A stretch of DNA of 48,706 nt, taken from the NCBI GenBank assembly GCA_026395295.1, contig JAPLYZ010000020.1, positions 1 through 48,706 of the forward strand. Direction: 5' to 3'. Below, piece after piece: positions 37,818-46,115 of this stretch. Numbering within the stretch: the first letter of the stretch is position 1; each line of letters opens with the position of its first letter. Under the pieces are notes generated by a model. The model was not told where the DNA came from, did not search any database, and worked only from the letters and a program-made list of their open reading frames with translations. The translations under genes were made by a program, and so were the position numbers. This DNA is from Candidatus Staskawiczbacteria bacterium (lineage in GTDB: Bacteria; Patescibacteriota; Minisyncoccia; Minisyncoccales; Staskawiczbacteraceae).

Positions 37818-38969
37818 TTATTGATTTAATTCTTCATTAATATATTCTATTGTTTCCCTTACGCTCGGCGGACATTTATCTAGGTTTTTTATTCCATGTT
37901 TTATAGCAAAATTTCTAGCGCAGAATCCTATACATACATTTTTTTCTAAATTTGAAAATTCTAAGTCATCTGCTCTACCTATTATTATATTAATCTTTTC
38001 TTTGCCTAGAGCAGCTTTTTTGATAAATTTTAAATTTTTAAAAGGTTGTTTTTTTACGTGCTTACCGTATTCTTTCAGCACAGTTATACATCGAGAACAA
38101 CTTTTGGTCGGCCATACATATATATTTTTTAAAAATTTCTGAAATTTCTCGGCCCTTATAAAATCATAAATTTTATATTTGGAAACAGCTTCAAGGGTAT
38201 TGTTGGTAGGATAATTACCAACTCTTAACTTTTGAGCAGCTGCAATGTGCAATATTTTTTTGCAATCAAACCCCAACAAATAAGCTGTCAGCGAGTCTAG
38301 TTCCACCATATCATCTCCGGCTAATATCAAATTCAGTTTTCTACTCTTCCCATCATGAGGACCATTCCCCTCCATGGCGATAATACCGTCTATTATGCTT
38401 ATGTTTGGTTTCACGGACTTCCCAATATGTGCGATATAATCATCTAAATCATTTTTATGGATATTTACCCTATCCATCGGCGATACAATTCCCATTTGGT
38501 TTTTTAAAGATAAACTAACATCAGTTTCCATATGGGATTTCATTTTGGCCAGATTGATATAAAAATCTACTTCTTGCAAAATTTTGGGTACTGAAAATTT
38601 TACTCCGTTGGATTCGACTGTATTTTGTTCGATATCGTCGATATTCAGTATATTAACCCCTTTAATATCACGCAAAGAAGCGAAACCGCCCTTATTAATA
38701 ATTCTCTCAAATGGAAAGGTCTTTTCTTTTATCCCCAAAAGTGCCCCATGACCAATAATAATTTTTCTGGCTCCGTTCTTGATTAAAAATTTCGACAATT
38801 CCCGTAAAAAAATTGGGTCCGTATTCTCGCCCTGTATTATAGGCGGCCTTGCTGAAAAATTAGGTTTAATAAAAATATTTCCTCTAGGAGAATAATTAAA
38901 ATGCTCAAAAATTTTTGCAAAGCTATCTTGCAAGGTTTTACCAGTTTCTCTTAGAACGATTATGGACAT
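37818..38969 (-). CDS. DUF362-family protein
   Basis: A 383-residue cytoplasmic protein with DUF362 hallmarks: GNIFIKPNFSARPPI, VDFYINLAKMKSHMETDVSLSLKNQMGI and SIIDGIIAMEGNGPHDG. The C-terminal part has CSRC, CIGFCARN and CPPS, which could bind a metal or cluster in place of the ferredoxin domain found in some members. The biochemical role of DUF362 is unknown. It is tightly upstream of the histidine kinase, so a link to signalling is possible. Confidence 0.88.
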   Translation of the reverse strand: MSIIVLRETGKTLQDSFAKIFEHFNYSPRGNIFIKPNFSARPPIIQGENTDPIFLRELSKFLIKNGARKIIIGHGALLGIKEKTFPFERIINKGGFASLRDIKGVNILNIDDIEQNTVESNGVKFSVPKILQEVDFYINLAKMKSHMETDVSLSLKNQMGIVSPMDRVNIHKNDLDDYIAHIGKSVKPNISIIDGIIAMEGNGPHDGKSRKLNLILAGDDMVELDSLTAYLLGFDCKKILHIAAAQKLRVGNYPTNNTLEAVSKYKIYDFIRAEKFQKFLKNIYVWPTKSCSRCITVLKEYGKHVKKQPFKNLKFIKKAALGKEKINIIIGRADDLEFSNLEKNVCIGFCARNFAIKHGIKNLDKCPPSVRETIEYINEELNQ

Positions 38970-39026
38970 ACGTTTAATTTATTTATTATATCATCTATAT
39001 TCATTAAAATAAAATCAATACACCAT

Positions 39027-39422
39027 TTAATTCCATGGAAATTTAAAACATTCCTCGTCATATAAACAATAATCCGCTCCTCCATTTATCGCGAATGTTT
39101 TTATACTTTTTGCACCTTTAAGATATTTTGAAGCTACTTTAAAAGTTGTTCCTGTCCTGCTTATATCGTCAACTAGAAGTATATTTTTGCCACTAAAATT
39201 AAATTCTAGCTTTTTTATTAATTTGGGGTGCTTGAACGTAATTTTGTTTTCATCATCCCTGAACCTTAACCACACCAGCTCTAATTTTTTTTTTATTTTT
39301 TTAGAAACTAAAAAACCAGGAATCACTCCTCCTCTAGCAATCGCAACTATCAAATCAAATTCCTCCTGGAAAATAACACTATCCAGTCTATTTTTAATTT
39401 GTTTCCAACTCTTTCTTTCCAT
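39027..39422 (-). CDS. Phosphoribosyltransferase (XGPRT-like)
   Basis: A 131-residue type I PRTase. The PRPP-binding motif is ILLVDDISRTGTTF, the N-terminal flexible-loop region IVAIARGGVIPGFLVSK, and the C-terminal end ECFKFPWN resembles the base-binding tail of xanthine-guanine PRTases. Purine-base salvage is therefore likely but inferred. It overlaps the ECF-S-like membrane gene by 29 bases, suggesting uptake and trapping of the same base. Confidence 0.85.
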   Translation of the reverse strand: MERKSWKQIKNRLDSVIFQEEFDLIVAIARGGVIPGFLVSKKIKKKLELVWLRFRDDENKITFKHPKLIKKLEFNFSGKNILLVDDISRTGTTFKVASKYLKGAKSIKTFAINGGADYCLYDEECFKFPWN

Positions 39423-39954
39423 ATCTGCTGATAAATTTTAGTAATATATACCCTCCAATTATTTCAAAAAACAAACCGGGATAGCCCAATACCACATCAG
39501 CCATAGATAAGGTTAGATTGTGCGTGAACAAATGAATTATTGTTGAACCAATAAGCTGATAGCTGAAAACAATTAAAACTATGGTCACTATGGATAATTT
39601 TCCGCTCATTCTGGCAAAAAAGCTTGCCGTTAATGATAACAAAACCCCTTTTATAATCACGAATGGTAATATGGTCAGCATCGGCATTCCGGTTAAAAAA
39701 AAGCTTATAAACACCGACGATATTGCGGTTATAATTCCAACCTTCCATCCAAATTTATAGGCCCCGATAAGCACAAAAAAATAAACAGGCAGAATAATTT
39801 GCCCGACCATATAAAAATGATGAAGTGCATACGGTAATGCAATACTTCCCGCGACCAGCGCTAAAGATAGAATATATGTTCTGTATTCAGTTAAACCTAA
39901 ATCTAAACACAAAAATTTTGAATTCAGAGATAAAGTTTTTTGATTTTTTTCCAT
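39394..39954 (-). CDS. ECF transporter substrate-binding (S) component-like membrane protein
   Basis: A 186-residue protein with six hydrophobic helices after a short cytoplasmic start. The stretch ALHHFYMVGQIILPVYFFVLIGAYKFG and the alternating short helices match the compact S-component fold of energy-coupling-factor transporters. The ATPase and T components are not in the window. The overlap with the phosphoribosyltransferase hints at a nucleobase or related ligand. Confidence 0.72.
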   Translation of the reverse strand: MEKNQKTLSLNSKFLCLDLGLTEYRTYILSLALVAGSIALPYALHHFYMVGQIILPVYFFVLIGAYKFGWKVGIITAISSVFISFFLTGMPMLTILPFVIIKGVLLSLTASFFARMSGKLSIVTIVLIVFSYQLIGSTIIHLFTHNLTLSMADVVLGYPGLFFEIIGGYILLKFISRYGKKELETN

Positions 39955-39963
39955 TTTTAAAAA

Positions 39964-40572
39964 TCAATTAACTAGTTTTTTTATTTCTTCCATTATAGTA
40001 TCTGTTATCTCGCGGAGGACATTCTCATTACCTTCCTCCCTATAATATTTATCAAAATATAGGGGCTCACCTATGTTAATCCTGATACTTTTCTTAAGTT
40101 TCGGAAATTTATCATGGCGAGACATAACTTCATAGGCCCCTGATATGCCCACCGGTACAACGGGCACCCTTGCCTTTAAAGCAAACTTAGCGACACCAGA
40201 AAAAGTCTTCCCTATTTTCCCATCAGCTGACCTGGTTCCCTCGGGAAAAATCCCTAAAATTTTTCCATTTTCCAAAACTAAAAGGGCCTTTTTGTAAACT
40301 TCTTTTTTATCCGGACTATCCCTATCAACCCTAATCTGCCCAGTGCTAACCATTAATGGATACCAAAATTTGCTTTTATAAAATTTTTCTGCCGCTAAAA
40401 AATAAATCCGCCTGGGCAGAACAGAAACTAGAGATATAAAATCAAAATAACTGGAATGATTGGCCGCGACAATAAATGCGCCATCGCGAGGCAAATTTTT
40501 TAGACCATCTATTTTTTTTATCCAGATTAGCCTAACCAACCAACCGAGAGTTGTCTTGATAATCCAATACAT
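39964..40572 (-). CDS. plsC: 1-acyl-sn-glycerol-3-phosphate acyltransferase family (PlsC)
   Basis: A 202-residue acyltransferase with the HX4D motif in ANHSSYFDFISL, block II around GQIRVDRDSPDKK, the FPEGTRSADGK motif and VPVVPVGISGA. It makes phosphatidic acid from lysophosphatidate. CPR genomes often lack full lipid pathways, so this may act on scavenged lipids (inference). Spaced 9-23 bases from neighbours on the same strand. Confidence 0.93.
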   Translation of the reverse strand: MYWIIKTTLGWLVRLIWIKKIDGLKNLPRDGAFIVAANHSSYFDFISLVSVLPRRIYFLAAEKFYKSKFWYPLMVSTGQIRVDRDSPDKKEVYKKALLVLENGKILGIFPEGTRSADGKIGKTFSGVAKFALKARVPVVPVGISGAYEVMSRHDKFPKLKKSIRINIGEPLYFDKYYREEGNENVLREITDTIMEEIKKLVN

Positions 40573-40595
40573 AATGCTTAAACTATTTTTAAAAA

Positions 40596-41240
40596 TTATT
40601 CGGGAGATTGGGCGATAATCATTAAACCGGGTTTTTTATCGCCGTGGTACGAGGTAAAAAGCGTTTTCTTGAAGCTGATAATTTTAAACCCCGCCTGCTT
40701 TATCAAATCTTTTATTTCCTGCGCGTAAAAATTATGGCTCCTGCACAATTCCTTGCCAGTGTCTTTGTCTTTCACAGACAGCGTGCCATATTCGCCGGTT
40801 ATTTTGGAATCTTCCTTATACCTGTCCTCAAACTTTTCACTCATTTCAAATTCGGCTATGTGCAAATGCCCGCCCTTTTCCATAATTGACCTTACTTTTT
40901 TCAGGCACTTTGCCCTGTCATTTTTTTTCAGCGAGCACAACAACCCCTGCAACAGCGCGCCCTTAAATTTTTTTTTAAATTTGGCTTTCAATATGTCGGC
41001 ACAATAAACCTCGGCGCCAAAAAGATAGGCGTCTTTGCTCAATTTTTCTATGGCCTCTTTGTTTATGTCTATTCCAATCGGACTCAACCCCCTGGTGGAG
41101 CATGAGTACAAAAACCTGCCCAGTCCACACCCGACCTCCAAAATTCTGTCCCCTTTTTTAAAATAACTCCAAAACTTTCCATCAACTCTTGTTGAAGACG
41201 GAATTTTTTCCGGAGGAATTCTCGCCCATAGTTTATCCAT
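40596..41240 (-). CDS. Class I SAM-dependent methyltransferase
   Basis: A 214-residue methyltransferase with the SAM loop ILEVGCGLGRFLY, acidic end of strand 2 (IGIDINKEAIEKL), VYCADI and FKGALLQGLL. The C-terminal half HIAEFEMSEKFEDRYK is typical of the Methyltransf_11/25 group. Substrate unknown. It lies 23 bases upstream of plsC. Confidence 0.88.
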   Translation of the reverse strand: MDKLWARIPPEKIPSSTRVDGKFWSYFKKGDRILEVGCGLGRFLYSCSTRGLSPIGIDINKEAIEKLSKDAYLFGAEVYCADILKAKFKKKFKGALLQGLLCSLKKNDRAKCLKKVRSIMEKGGHLHIAEFEMSEKFEDRYKEDSKITGEYGTLSVKDKDTGKELCRSHNFYAQEIKDLIKQAGFKIISFKKTLFTSYHGDKKPGLMIIAQSPE

Positions 41241-41327
41241 ATGCCTTTGTATGCTTATTATAATACGAACCGCAAAAAAGTGAAAGCCCCCGACCTGCCC
41301 GTCAAAATGCGTGTCGCTTTTGTCGGG

Positions 41328-42080
41328 TTATTTCTTGCTGTTTATTGCCTGCACATATTTGCAATAATCGCAGTCGGCTCCCGCCTCGGGAATTTTGTTA
41401 CCATTTAAGCACTTGTGCGCGTCAATAATGGTTTGCTCAACCCACGAGTCGTCGCCCTGGTAAGGAATAACTTTTATATCAAACTCCAGCTTGGCATCAA
41501 AGGCCTGTTTGTCGCTGTTGCCGTTGCAATAAACAAAATACCCGGTTTTAGAAACCTTAAACCCATTTTTACGAAACAGCCACTGATAAATTTCCATCTG
41601 TCTTTTATATCCAATTTGCCAATCGGCATCTAAACTGACCTCTTCGTCTTTTGACGTGGCTTTATAGTCCACAATCATCAGCTGGCCATTTTTATCTGCC
41701 CAAACATCGTCAACGCCTCCGGTTATCAGCAAATTTGTATCTTTATGCAAATGGGTTATTCCCCGCCTTAAGGCATCGCGCCATTCATCCATTCTCTTGT
41801 CTGCCAAAGGCACCGCGTCAATTTTATAGCGCTTCATTAAAGGATGAGCCGTGCCTTTTGCCCTGTGAATGTCAAACTCCTTTTTCAAAAGTTTATCAAC
41901 AGCCGAGTTCAAACTAAATGGAAACCCAGGTGGCCTGTCGGTGCCCAGCCTGCGGTCAAAATAAAAACAACGTGGACAATTTAAAAACAAATCAATCCTG
42001 CTTCTGCTCAACCTAAAAGGCTCTTTCGCCTTTGGGTCATACAAATTCCTCTGCCTATTTGGATTATAATAATTGCTCAT
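41328..42080 (-). CDS. PD-(D/E)XK nuclease family protein with Cys cluster
   Basis: A 250-residue RecB/Cas4-like nuclease. It begins LSRSRIDLFLNCPRCFYFDRRLG; the core acid and lysine appear in GGVDDVWADKNGQLMIVDYKATS; it ends CDYCKYVQ. An N-terminal Cys plus a C-terminal Cys group is the arrangement that holds a 4Fe-4S cluster in AddB/Cas4-type enzymes. Role likely in DNA end processing. It opens the defence-like stretch, next to RhuM. Confidence 0.85.
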   Translation of the reverse strand: MSNYYNPNRQRNLYDPKAKEPFRLSRSRIDLFLNCPRCFYFDRRLGTDRPPGFPFSLNSAVDKLLKKEFDIHRAKGTAHPLMKRYKIDAVPLADKRMDEWRDALRRGITHLHKDTNLLITGGVDDVWADKNGQLMIVDYKATSKDEEVSLDADWQIGYKRQMEIYQWLFRKNGFKVSKTGYFVYCNGNSDKQAFDAKLEFDIKVIPYQGDDSWVEQTIIDAHKCLNGNKIPEAGADCDYCKYVQAINSKK

Positions 42081-42088
42081 GTTTAAAT

Positions 42089-43036
42089 TTATTTTATTTT
42101 TTTCTGATTATATTTTTCCAACTCTTCTCTCACTCTTTTCTCCATTTCCAAATGTGAAACATTACCGACATCTTGCAAAATCTTTTTTTCGTTCAAAACC
42201 AAAAAATCATCCAATTTCTTAACCCAATTTTTCATGTACATAACTCTTTGCTCCACGCTTTGCAATTCGGCAAAAGACAGAAACTGTTCCACTAACAAAT
42301 TTAACCTTTTCAGTTCCAATTCTTCCAAATAATTTTTAGCAATTTGCGCCTGTTCGCGAGTTATAATCTTGCCCTTCCAGTTTGTCAGTCCCATATTTTC
42401 TTTTTGGCTGTTAATCCTCATAGAAACAATTTCCGCCGCGGTCAATCCGGTGATAGCATAATGAAATTTATTTTGTACTGTAGCATAAAACAATTTTGCG
42501 TAATCTGTTTTGAGGTTGTAGTCGGCGCTGGTGGCAAAGACATCGCGTACTTTTTGATAAAAATTGGCTTCTGAAGTTCTGATTATTCTAATCCTTTCTT
42601 CCCATTCTTGGAAATATGTCTTTTTCACTTTGCCTCCCGCCAATTTCTCATCATCCATAACAAAACCTTTTACAATATACTCTTTCAACTTCTGTGTCGC
42701 CCAAATTCTGAATTGCGTGCCTCTTAAAGAATTTATGCGATATCCTATAGAAATTATCGCATCCAAATTGTATATTTTAACTTGTCTTTTTACTTCTCTA
42801 TCGCCCTCCTTTTGAACTGCTAAGTAATCCTTAGTAGTTGCTTTTTCGCTCAATTCTGCGCTCTCAAAGATACTTTTAAGGTGAAAAATTATGTTTTCCA
42901 CAGAGCAATCAAAAAGCTCCGCCATCTGCCTTTGCGAAAGCCAGACAGTCTCCTCTTTCATTTGCACCTCAATCTTTGTTTCGCCATCTTCAGTGCTATA
43001 GATTATGATTTGATTATTTTTCTCCCGCTTATCCAT
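42089..43036 (-). CDS. RhuM-family protein
   Basis: A 315-residue protein. N-terminal IIIYSTEDGETKIEVQMKEETVWLSQRQMAELF looks like the RhuM wHTH start. The central VKIYNLDAIISIGYRINSLRGTQFRIWATQKL is the family signature, and the C-terminal part is helical. RhuM proteins occur on pathogenicity and defence islands; their activity is unknown. It lies eight bases upstream of the PD-(D/E)XK nuclease. Confidence 0.9.
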   Translation of the reverse strand: MDKREKNNQIIIYSTEDGETKIEVQMKEETVWLSQRQMAELFDCSVENIIFHLKSIFESAELSEKATTKDYLAVQKEGDREVKRQVKIYNLDAIISIGYRINSLRGTQFRIWATQKLKEYIVKGFVMDDEKLAGGKVKKTYFQEWEERIRIIRTSEANFYQKVRDVFATSADYNLKTDYAKLFYATVQNKFHYAITGLTAAEIVSMRINSQKENMGLTNWKGKIITREQAQIAKNYLEELELKRLNLLVEQFLSFAELQSVEQRVMYMKNWVKKLDDFLVLNEKKILQDVGNVSHLEMEKRVREELEKYNQKKIK

Positions 43037-43173
43037 AGAATTATTTTTTATACTCTTCTTTTTTATACTTTTTTATAACCTGCTATTCTACTATAAAAAT
43101 TATTAGAACAGCTCCCCCATAGCCAGGTTATCGTATGACAACCCGTGTTTTCCCCTCCCCAATTATTTTTTAT

Positions 43174-44682
43174 CTAATTAATGTCGGGCAAGTACAACCC
43201 TAAAATATCTAAAACGGTTTTTTTGTTCTCAGAAGATAAAAAATTTAAAACTAATTTTTTATACCCATCCTTAGCAAGATCAATCTTACCTTGAACTTGT
43301 CTTACTAATCCCTTATGTGGGTAAACTTTTAAAATCTCTACTATGTCTTCGCTATTTGGTAATGATACGTTTGAAAATTCCTCGTCTATTTTACCAAACA
43401 TAGTACTTTTGAAAACTTCACAATCCTCTACATTTTTTACAGCATCAAAACCTTCGTTTATTATACACCGAATATGGTGTTTCGCGATTTTAAATTTTGT
43501 AAATTCTATATTTTCTGTATAAATTTTCTTAATTACAGTAATAATTTCCTCTTTTTTTTCTGGTTGCGATAAGTGATTGCAAACCAATTCTATTATCCCT
43601 GGTAATAGAAACAAGTTTTCTACTTCATTCAAACCACAGCAAAATATGCCGTCACTTTTTAGTTTATCTATTTGGCTTTGTGAACGAAAATCCCTATCTA
43701 TAAGACCAAAAACTTGTTTATCATGTAAATCATCATTATCTTTCAAACCATTTACCGATTCTATTACTTTTTTACAGGAACCCCGCGCAATAATCGTAAA
43801 TCCATCGTAAAACGATTGATAAATTTGCGTATCAAGAGAACCCTTGTTCCCTTCAACAAAAATAATCGGCTTTCTACTACCTATTATTTCTAGGTAAAGG
43901 TCTTCGGGTATAACTTCGTTGGAGTCTACCTCCTTCCATTCCCACTGGTTGATTCTGTAACTTTTTATCCAAATAATTTTGTTAGTGGGTTTTCTAGCGG
44001 CAAAATCAAGGTCGTGGGTTATATAAACAAAAATACAATCGCTTCTTTGTTCTTCGAGTTTATTCCACAATCTTACCATCAAAGATTTGTGTAGATGAAG
44101 CTCCGGTTCATCAATAATTAAAATACAATTTTCATCAGCCAAAAGAATTTGAGATATAAGATACAGCCCAACTTTTTCACCGTCACTCATTTCCGTACCA
44201 GAAAATTCGCTACCTTCATTTAGAATACGCACCCTATCATTCTCTAATTTTAAAACTCTGTGTGGAAAAATAAAATTCCAGACCTCAATTACCTTCTCTT
44301 TCACAGAACCTTGGAGTTCTTCGTGCTTTATCCCACCTTTTGTTTTGATGTGGTCAATCACTTTTTCATTTCTCCTTGATTCTTCGGCGAATATAGATAC
44401 TAATACTTGCTGATAATCATTTTCCGGTTGAACTGGGCTTTGATTTTTAAACATGGTTTTTAAATTCATACCTGCGGTTTCAAAATCTTGTCTCTGGACA
44501 ACTTCACTTAACTGTAAATATCTTTGAGCAGAAATTCTCTTTGTAGGATTATTTATTTGTTCAATCCTTGAGCCGAATCTTGTCTTGCCGGAACCGTTCG
44601 CACCAACAATTATTATACTTTTTTCAATCCCCATCGTTATTTTATCTGCACTATTAGGTTTTGGAAAATTAATATTCTTCAT
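43174..44682 (-). CDS. AAA ATPase fused to DUF4435 TOPRIM-like domain (PARIS-like)
   Basis: A 502-residue protein. The ABC/SMC-type ATPase has Walker A VGANGSGKTRF (about residue 27), signature MSDGEKVGL, Walker B CILIIDEPELHLH and switch His THDLDF. From about residue 265 a TOPRIM-like region appears: IIFVEGNKGSLDTQIYQ (acidic Glu), VFGLIDRDF (DxD) and GLNEVENLFLLPG. This is the DUF4435 pattern found in AriB of the PARIS anti-phage system, whose partner AriA is an ATPase. Here both are in one chain. It could also be a more distant OLD-type nuclease. Alone in its transcription unit. Confidence 0.82.
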   Translation of the reverse strand: MKNINFPKPNSADKITMGIEKSIIIVGANGSGKTRFGSRIEQINNPTKRISAQRYLQLSEVVQRQDFETAGMNLKTMFKNQSPVQPENDYQQVLVSIFAEESRRNEKVIDHIKTKGGIKHEELQGSVKEKVIEVWNFIFPHRVLKLENDRVRILNEGSEFSGTEMSDGEKVGLYLISQILLADENCILIIDEPELHLHKSLMVRLWNKLEEQRSDCIFVYITHDLDFAARKPTNKIIWIKSYRINQWEWKEVDSNEVIPEDLYLEIIGSRKPIIFVEGNKGSLDTQIYQSFYDGFTIIARGSCKKVIESVNGLKDNDDLHDKQVFGLIDRDFRSQSQIDKLKSDGIFCCGLNEVENLFLLPGIIELVCNHLSQPEKKEEIITVIKKIYTENIEFTKFKIAKHHIRCIINEGFDAVKNVEDCEVFKSTMFGKIDEEFSNVSLPNSEDIVEILKVYPHKGLVRQVQGKIDLAKDGYKKLVLNFLSSENKKTVLDILGLYLPDIN

Positions 44683-44785
44683 ATTCGTATTTCTTAATTA
44701 ATTACTCACTTCCTTTTACTTCCGTTTATTATATAATGAACGAAAGGCGAGGCATAGCCCCGTCACAAGTTCTGCAATAAAGTCC

Positions 44786-44989
44786 CTATTTGCCTTTTAT
44801 CAGGTCATTTAGGGATTTTATTTTATGTTTCTTGAGAAAATTCCCAAGTAGCATATCGTCTCGAACATGAAAATCTCTGCCGTACTGCTCCTCGATGGTA
44901 CCCATATGGGTACCATCGCGTTTATCACGCAATTCTCCATCTTTGTTGCGAGTACGGTAGCCTTTCATGCCTTCAGCGTCTTTTGCCAT
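44786..44989 (-). CDS. Small hypothetical protein containing a 26-bp palindrome
   Basis: A 67-residue charged protein of unknown family (MAKDAEGMKGYRTRNKDGELRD...). Near residues 25-33 the chain is written by a perfect 26-bp palindrome (DGTHMGTIE). Upstream lie a TTGACA/TAAAAT promoter and a structured leader; the ribosome site near this ATG is weak. A 38-codon GTG frame (44965-45081) overlaps its start in another phase. Either frame, or only an RNA, could be the real product. Confidence 0.5.
   Translation of the reverse strand: MAKDAEGMKGYRTRNKDGELRDKRDGTHMGTIEEQYGRDFHVRDDMLLGNFLKKHKIKSLNDLIKGK
44893..44918. repeat. 26-bp perfect palindrome inside the 67-aa ORF
   Basis: Half-site CGATGGTACCCAT followed directly by its complement with no loop. 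It could be a protein-binding site or a repeat insertion. Confidence 0.85.
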
Positions 44990-45033
44990 AATACTTCACT
45001 GCCGTATCTCGGCGATTTGCTTAATAAGGAAGG

Positions 45034-45101
45034 CTCGACTATTTCTTCCTGACCGTTTATGCGGTCCTCCTGTATAACCACTTCGTATCAGAATAGTCGA
45101 G
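45034..45101 (-). promoter_or_regulatory. Structured 5' leader upstream of the 67-aa ORF
   Basis: On the minus strand CTCGACTATT (45101-45092) pairs with AATAGTCGAG (45043-45034), closing a domain. The domain contains hairpin GACCG-CATAAA-CGGTC and the sequence AGGAGG (45071-45066). It lies within the leader of the promoter at 45134-45161. The AGGAGG is not followed by ATG/GTG/TTG at normal distance. Confidence 0.5.
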
Positions 45102-45133
45102 ATTATGATGTGACGAGGCCACCCTCATCTAGC

Positions 45134-45161
45134 ATTTTACTCCAACGAAAACGTCTGTCAA
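45134..45161 (-). promoter_or_regulatory. Promoter upstream of the structured leader
   Basis: On the minus strand TTGACA (45161-45156) and TAAAAT (45139-45134) are separated by 16 bases. Confidence 0.65.
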
Positions 45162-45190
45162 ATCATTTTCCCCCTCTTATAGTCTGTGGA

Positions 45191-45226
45191 TAAATAAAAA
45201 CAGACTCTTTGGTCTGTTTTTATTTA
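45191..45226 (-). terminator. Bidirectional terminator of the restriction-modification operon
   Basis: A perfect 15-bp stem, TAAATAAAAACAGAC / GTCTGTTTTTATTTA, nine bases after the last gene. Its T-rich arms can serve both strands. Confidence 0.88.
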
Positions 45227-45234
45227 TTTTTCAA

Positions 45235-45504
45235 TTAATTCCCTTTACAAAAAGCGAGATATTTTTTCTGAGCCTCCATAACTTTTTTTCTTTTATTCTC
45301 TAGTTCTTTTCTCATTTCTTGTCTCTTTTCGAATTCTACTTGAGTGTCTCCCCTTGTTGCCATTTTTACTAATTTCCCACCCATCCATATAGAAAAAAAT
45401 TGTGAAAAATACTCGTGACATCTATTTTCAAAGTCAATGTAGTCTTCAACTAATTTTGTGTATTCCTTCAAATAATCTTCTTTACCCTTGTTTTCGATTT
45501 TCAT
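45235..45504 (-). CDS. Small helical protein co-transcribed with a restriction-modification system
   Basis: About 89 residues from ATG 45504 (the track start 45522 overlaps the HNH gene and seems less likely; GGGAG lies 11 bases before 45504). The chain is predicted helical and charged, ending in a coiled-coil-like EKRQEMRKELENKRKKVMEAQKK. I do not recognise a family. Position downstream of the methylase and HNH genes, with a terminator right after, makes it part of that operon. It might be an accessory or control subunit. Confidence 0.65.
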   Translation of the reverse strand: MKIENKGKEDYLKEYTKLVEDYIDFENRCHEYFSQFFSIWMGGKLVKMATRGDTQVEFEKRQEMRKELENKRKKVMEAQKKYLAFCKGN

Positions 45505-45509
45505 ATTTT

Positions 45510-46103
45510 TTATTTCTCCCAAACAATATGCCCGTTGATATTATGTTTTTCGTATGTTTCCAAAATATCTGCACAAAATTTCATAAGCTCTTTGTTGTTT
45601 TCACTTTTTGCTAATTCATATAATCTAATAAACATTTTCTTTCCAGTTTCGGTTTGCTTTAAATTTTTCTTTATAAAATTGTGCTGCGCGCATAAGGTTT
45701 GCCCGTTTTCTATAGTTGCCTCCCCTCCTAAATCTTTGGGTTTTATGTGGTCTATTTGTAAATCAACGCCGTCTTTTTTACCTCTGCCGCAAATCACACA
45801 CTTATAGCCGTCTCTTTTTAAAATTGCGTCTTTCTGCACAACGGTAAAATCTTCTAAATCTCTTTTGTACGCTTTCTTTGGATCGTACTTATAAATTCCT
45901 TTAGCAATTTTTATCAAAAATCCAGTTTGAGATAATTTACGAATTGCCCTATCAGGATCACGAAAAACATTTCCAGTCCTTTCTTTATAGGTCGCGACGA
46001 CCCAATCTACAACCTCAGGATGTTTGATATCTCTGTCAGGGTTTTTCTTAAAAAACTCAATAATTAAATCTTGTTGAACTACATTATTGTTTTTGTTTTC
46101 CAT
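45510..46103 (-). CDS. HNH endonuclease with N-terminal winged-helix-like domain (putative type II restriction enzyme)
   Basis: A 197-residue protein. Residues 1-75 look like a small helical/winged domain (HPEVVDWVVATYKERTG, AIRKLSQTGFLIKIAKGIYKYDP). The HNH domain follows: KRDGYKCVICGRGKKDGVDLQIDHIKPKDLGGEATIENGQTLCAQHNFIK, with the zinc CxxC pair and the H-N-H residues present. It lies 12 bases after a DNA methyltransferase gene, the classic layout of a restriction-modification pair. Recognition sequence unknown. Confidence 0.88.
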   Translation of the reverse strand: MENKNNNVVQQDLIIEFFKKNPDRDIKHPEVVDWVVATYKERTGNVFRDPDRAIRKLSQTGFLIKIAKGIYKYDPKKAYKRDLEDFTVVQKDAILKRDGYKCVICGRGKKDGVDLQIDHIKPKDLGGEATIENGQTLCAQHNFIKKNLKQTETGKKMFIRLYELAKSENNKELMKFCADILETYEKHNINGHIVWEK

Positions 46104-46115
46104 AATATTTATTAA

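Noticed and set aside
44745-44785. Terminator after the 67-aa ORF at 44786
   Set aside because: GGGGC-TAT-GCCTC can pair with one G-U, but there is no clear T-run after it.
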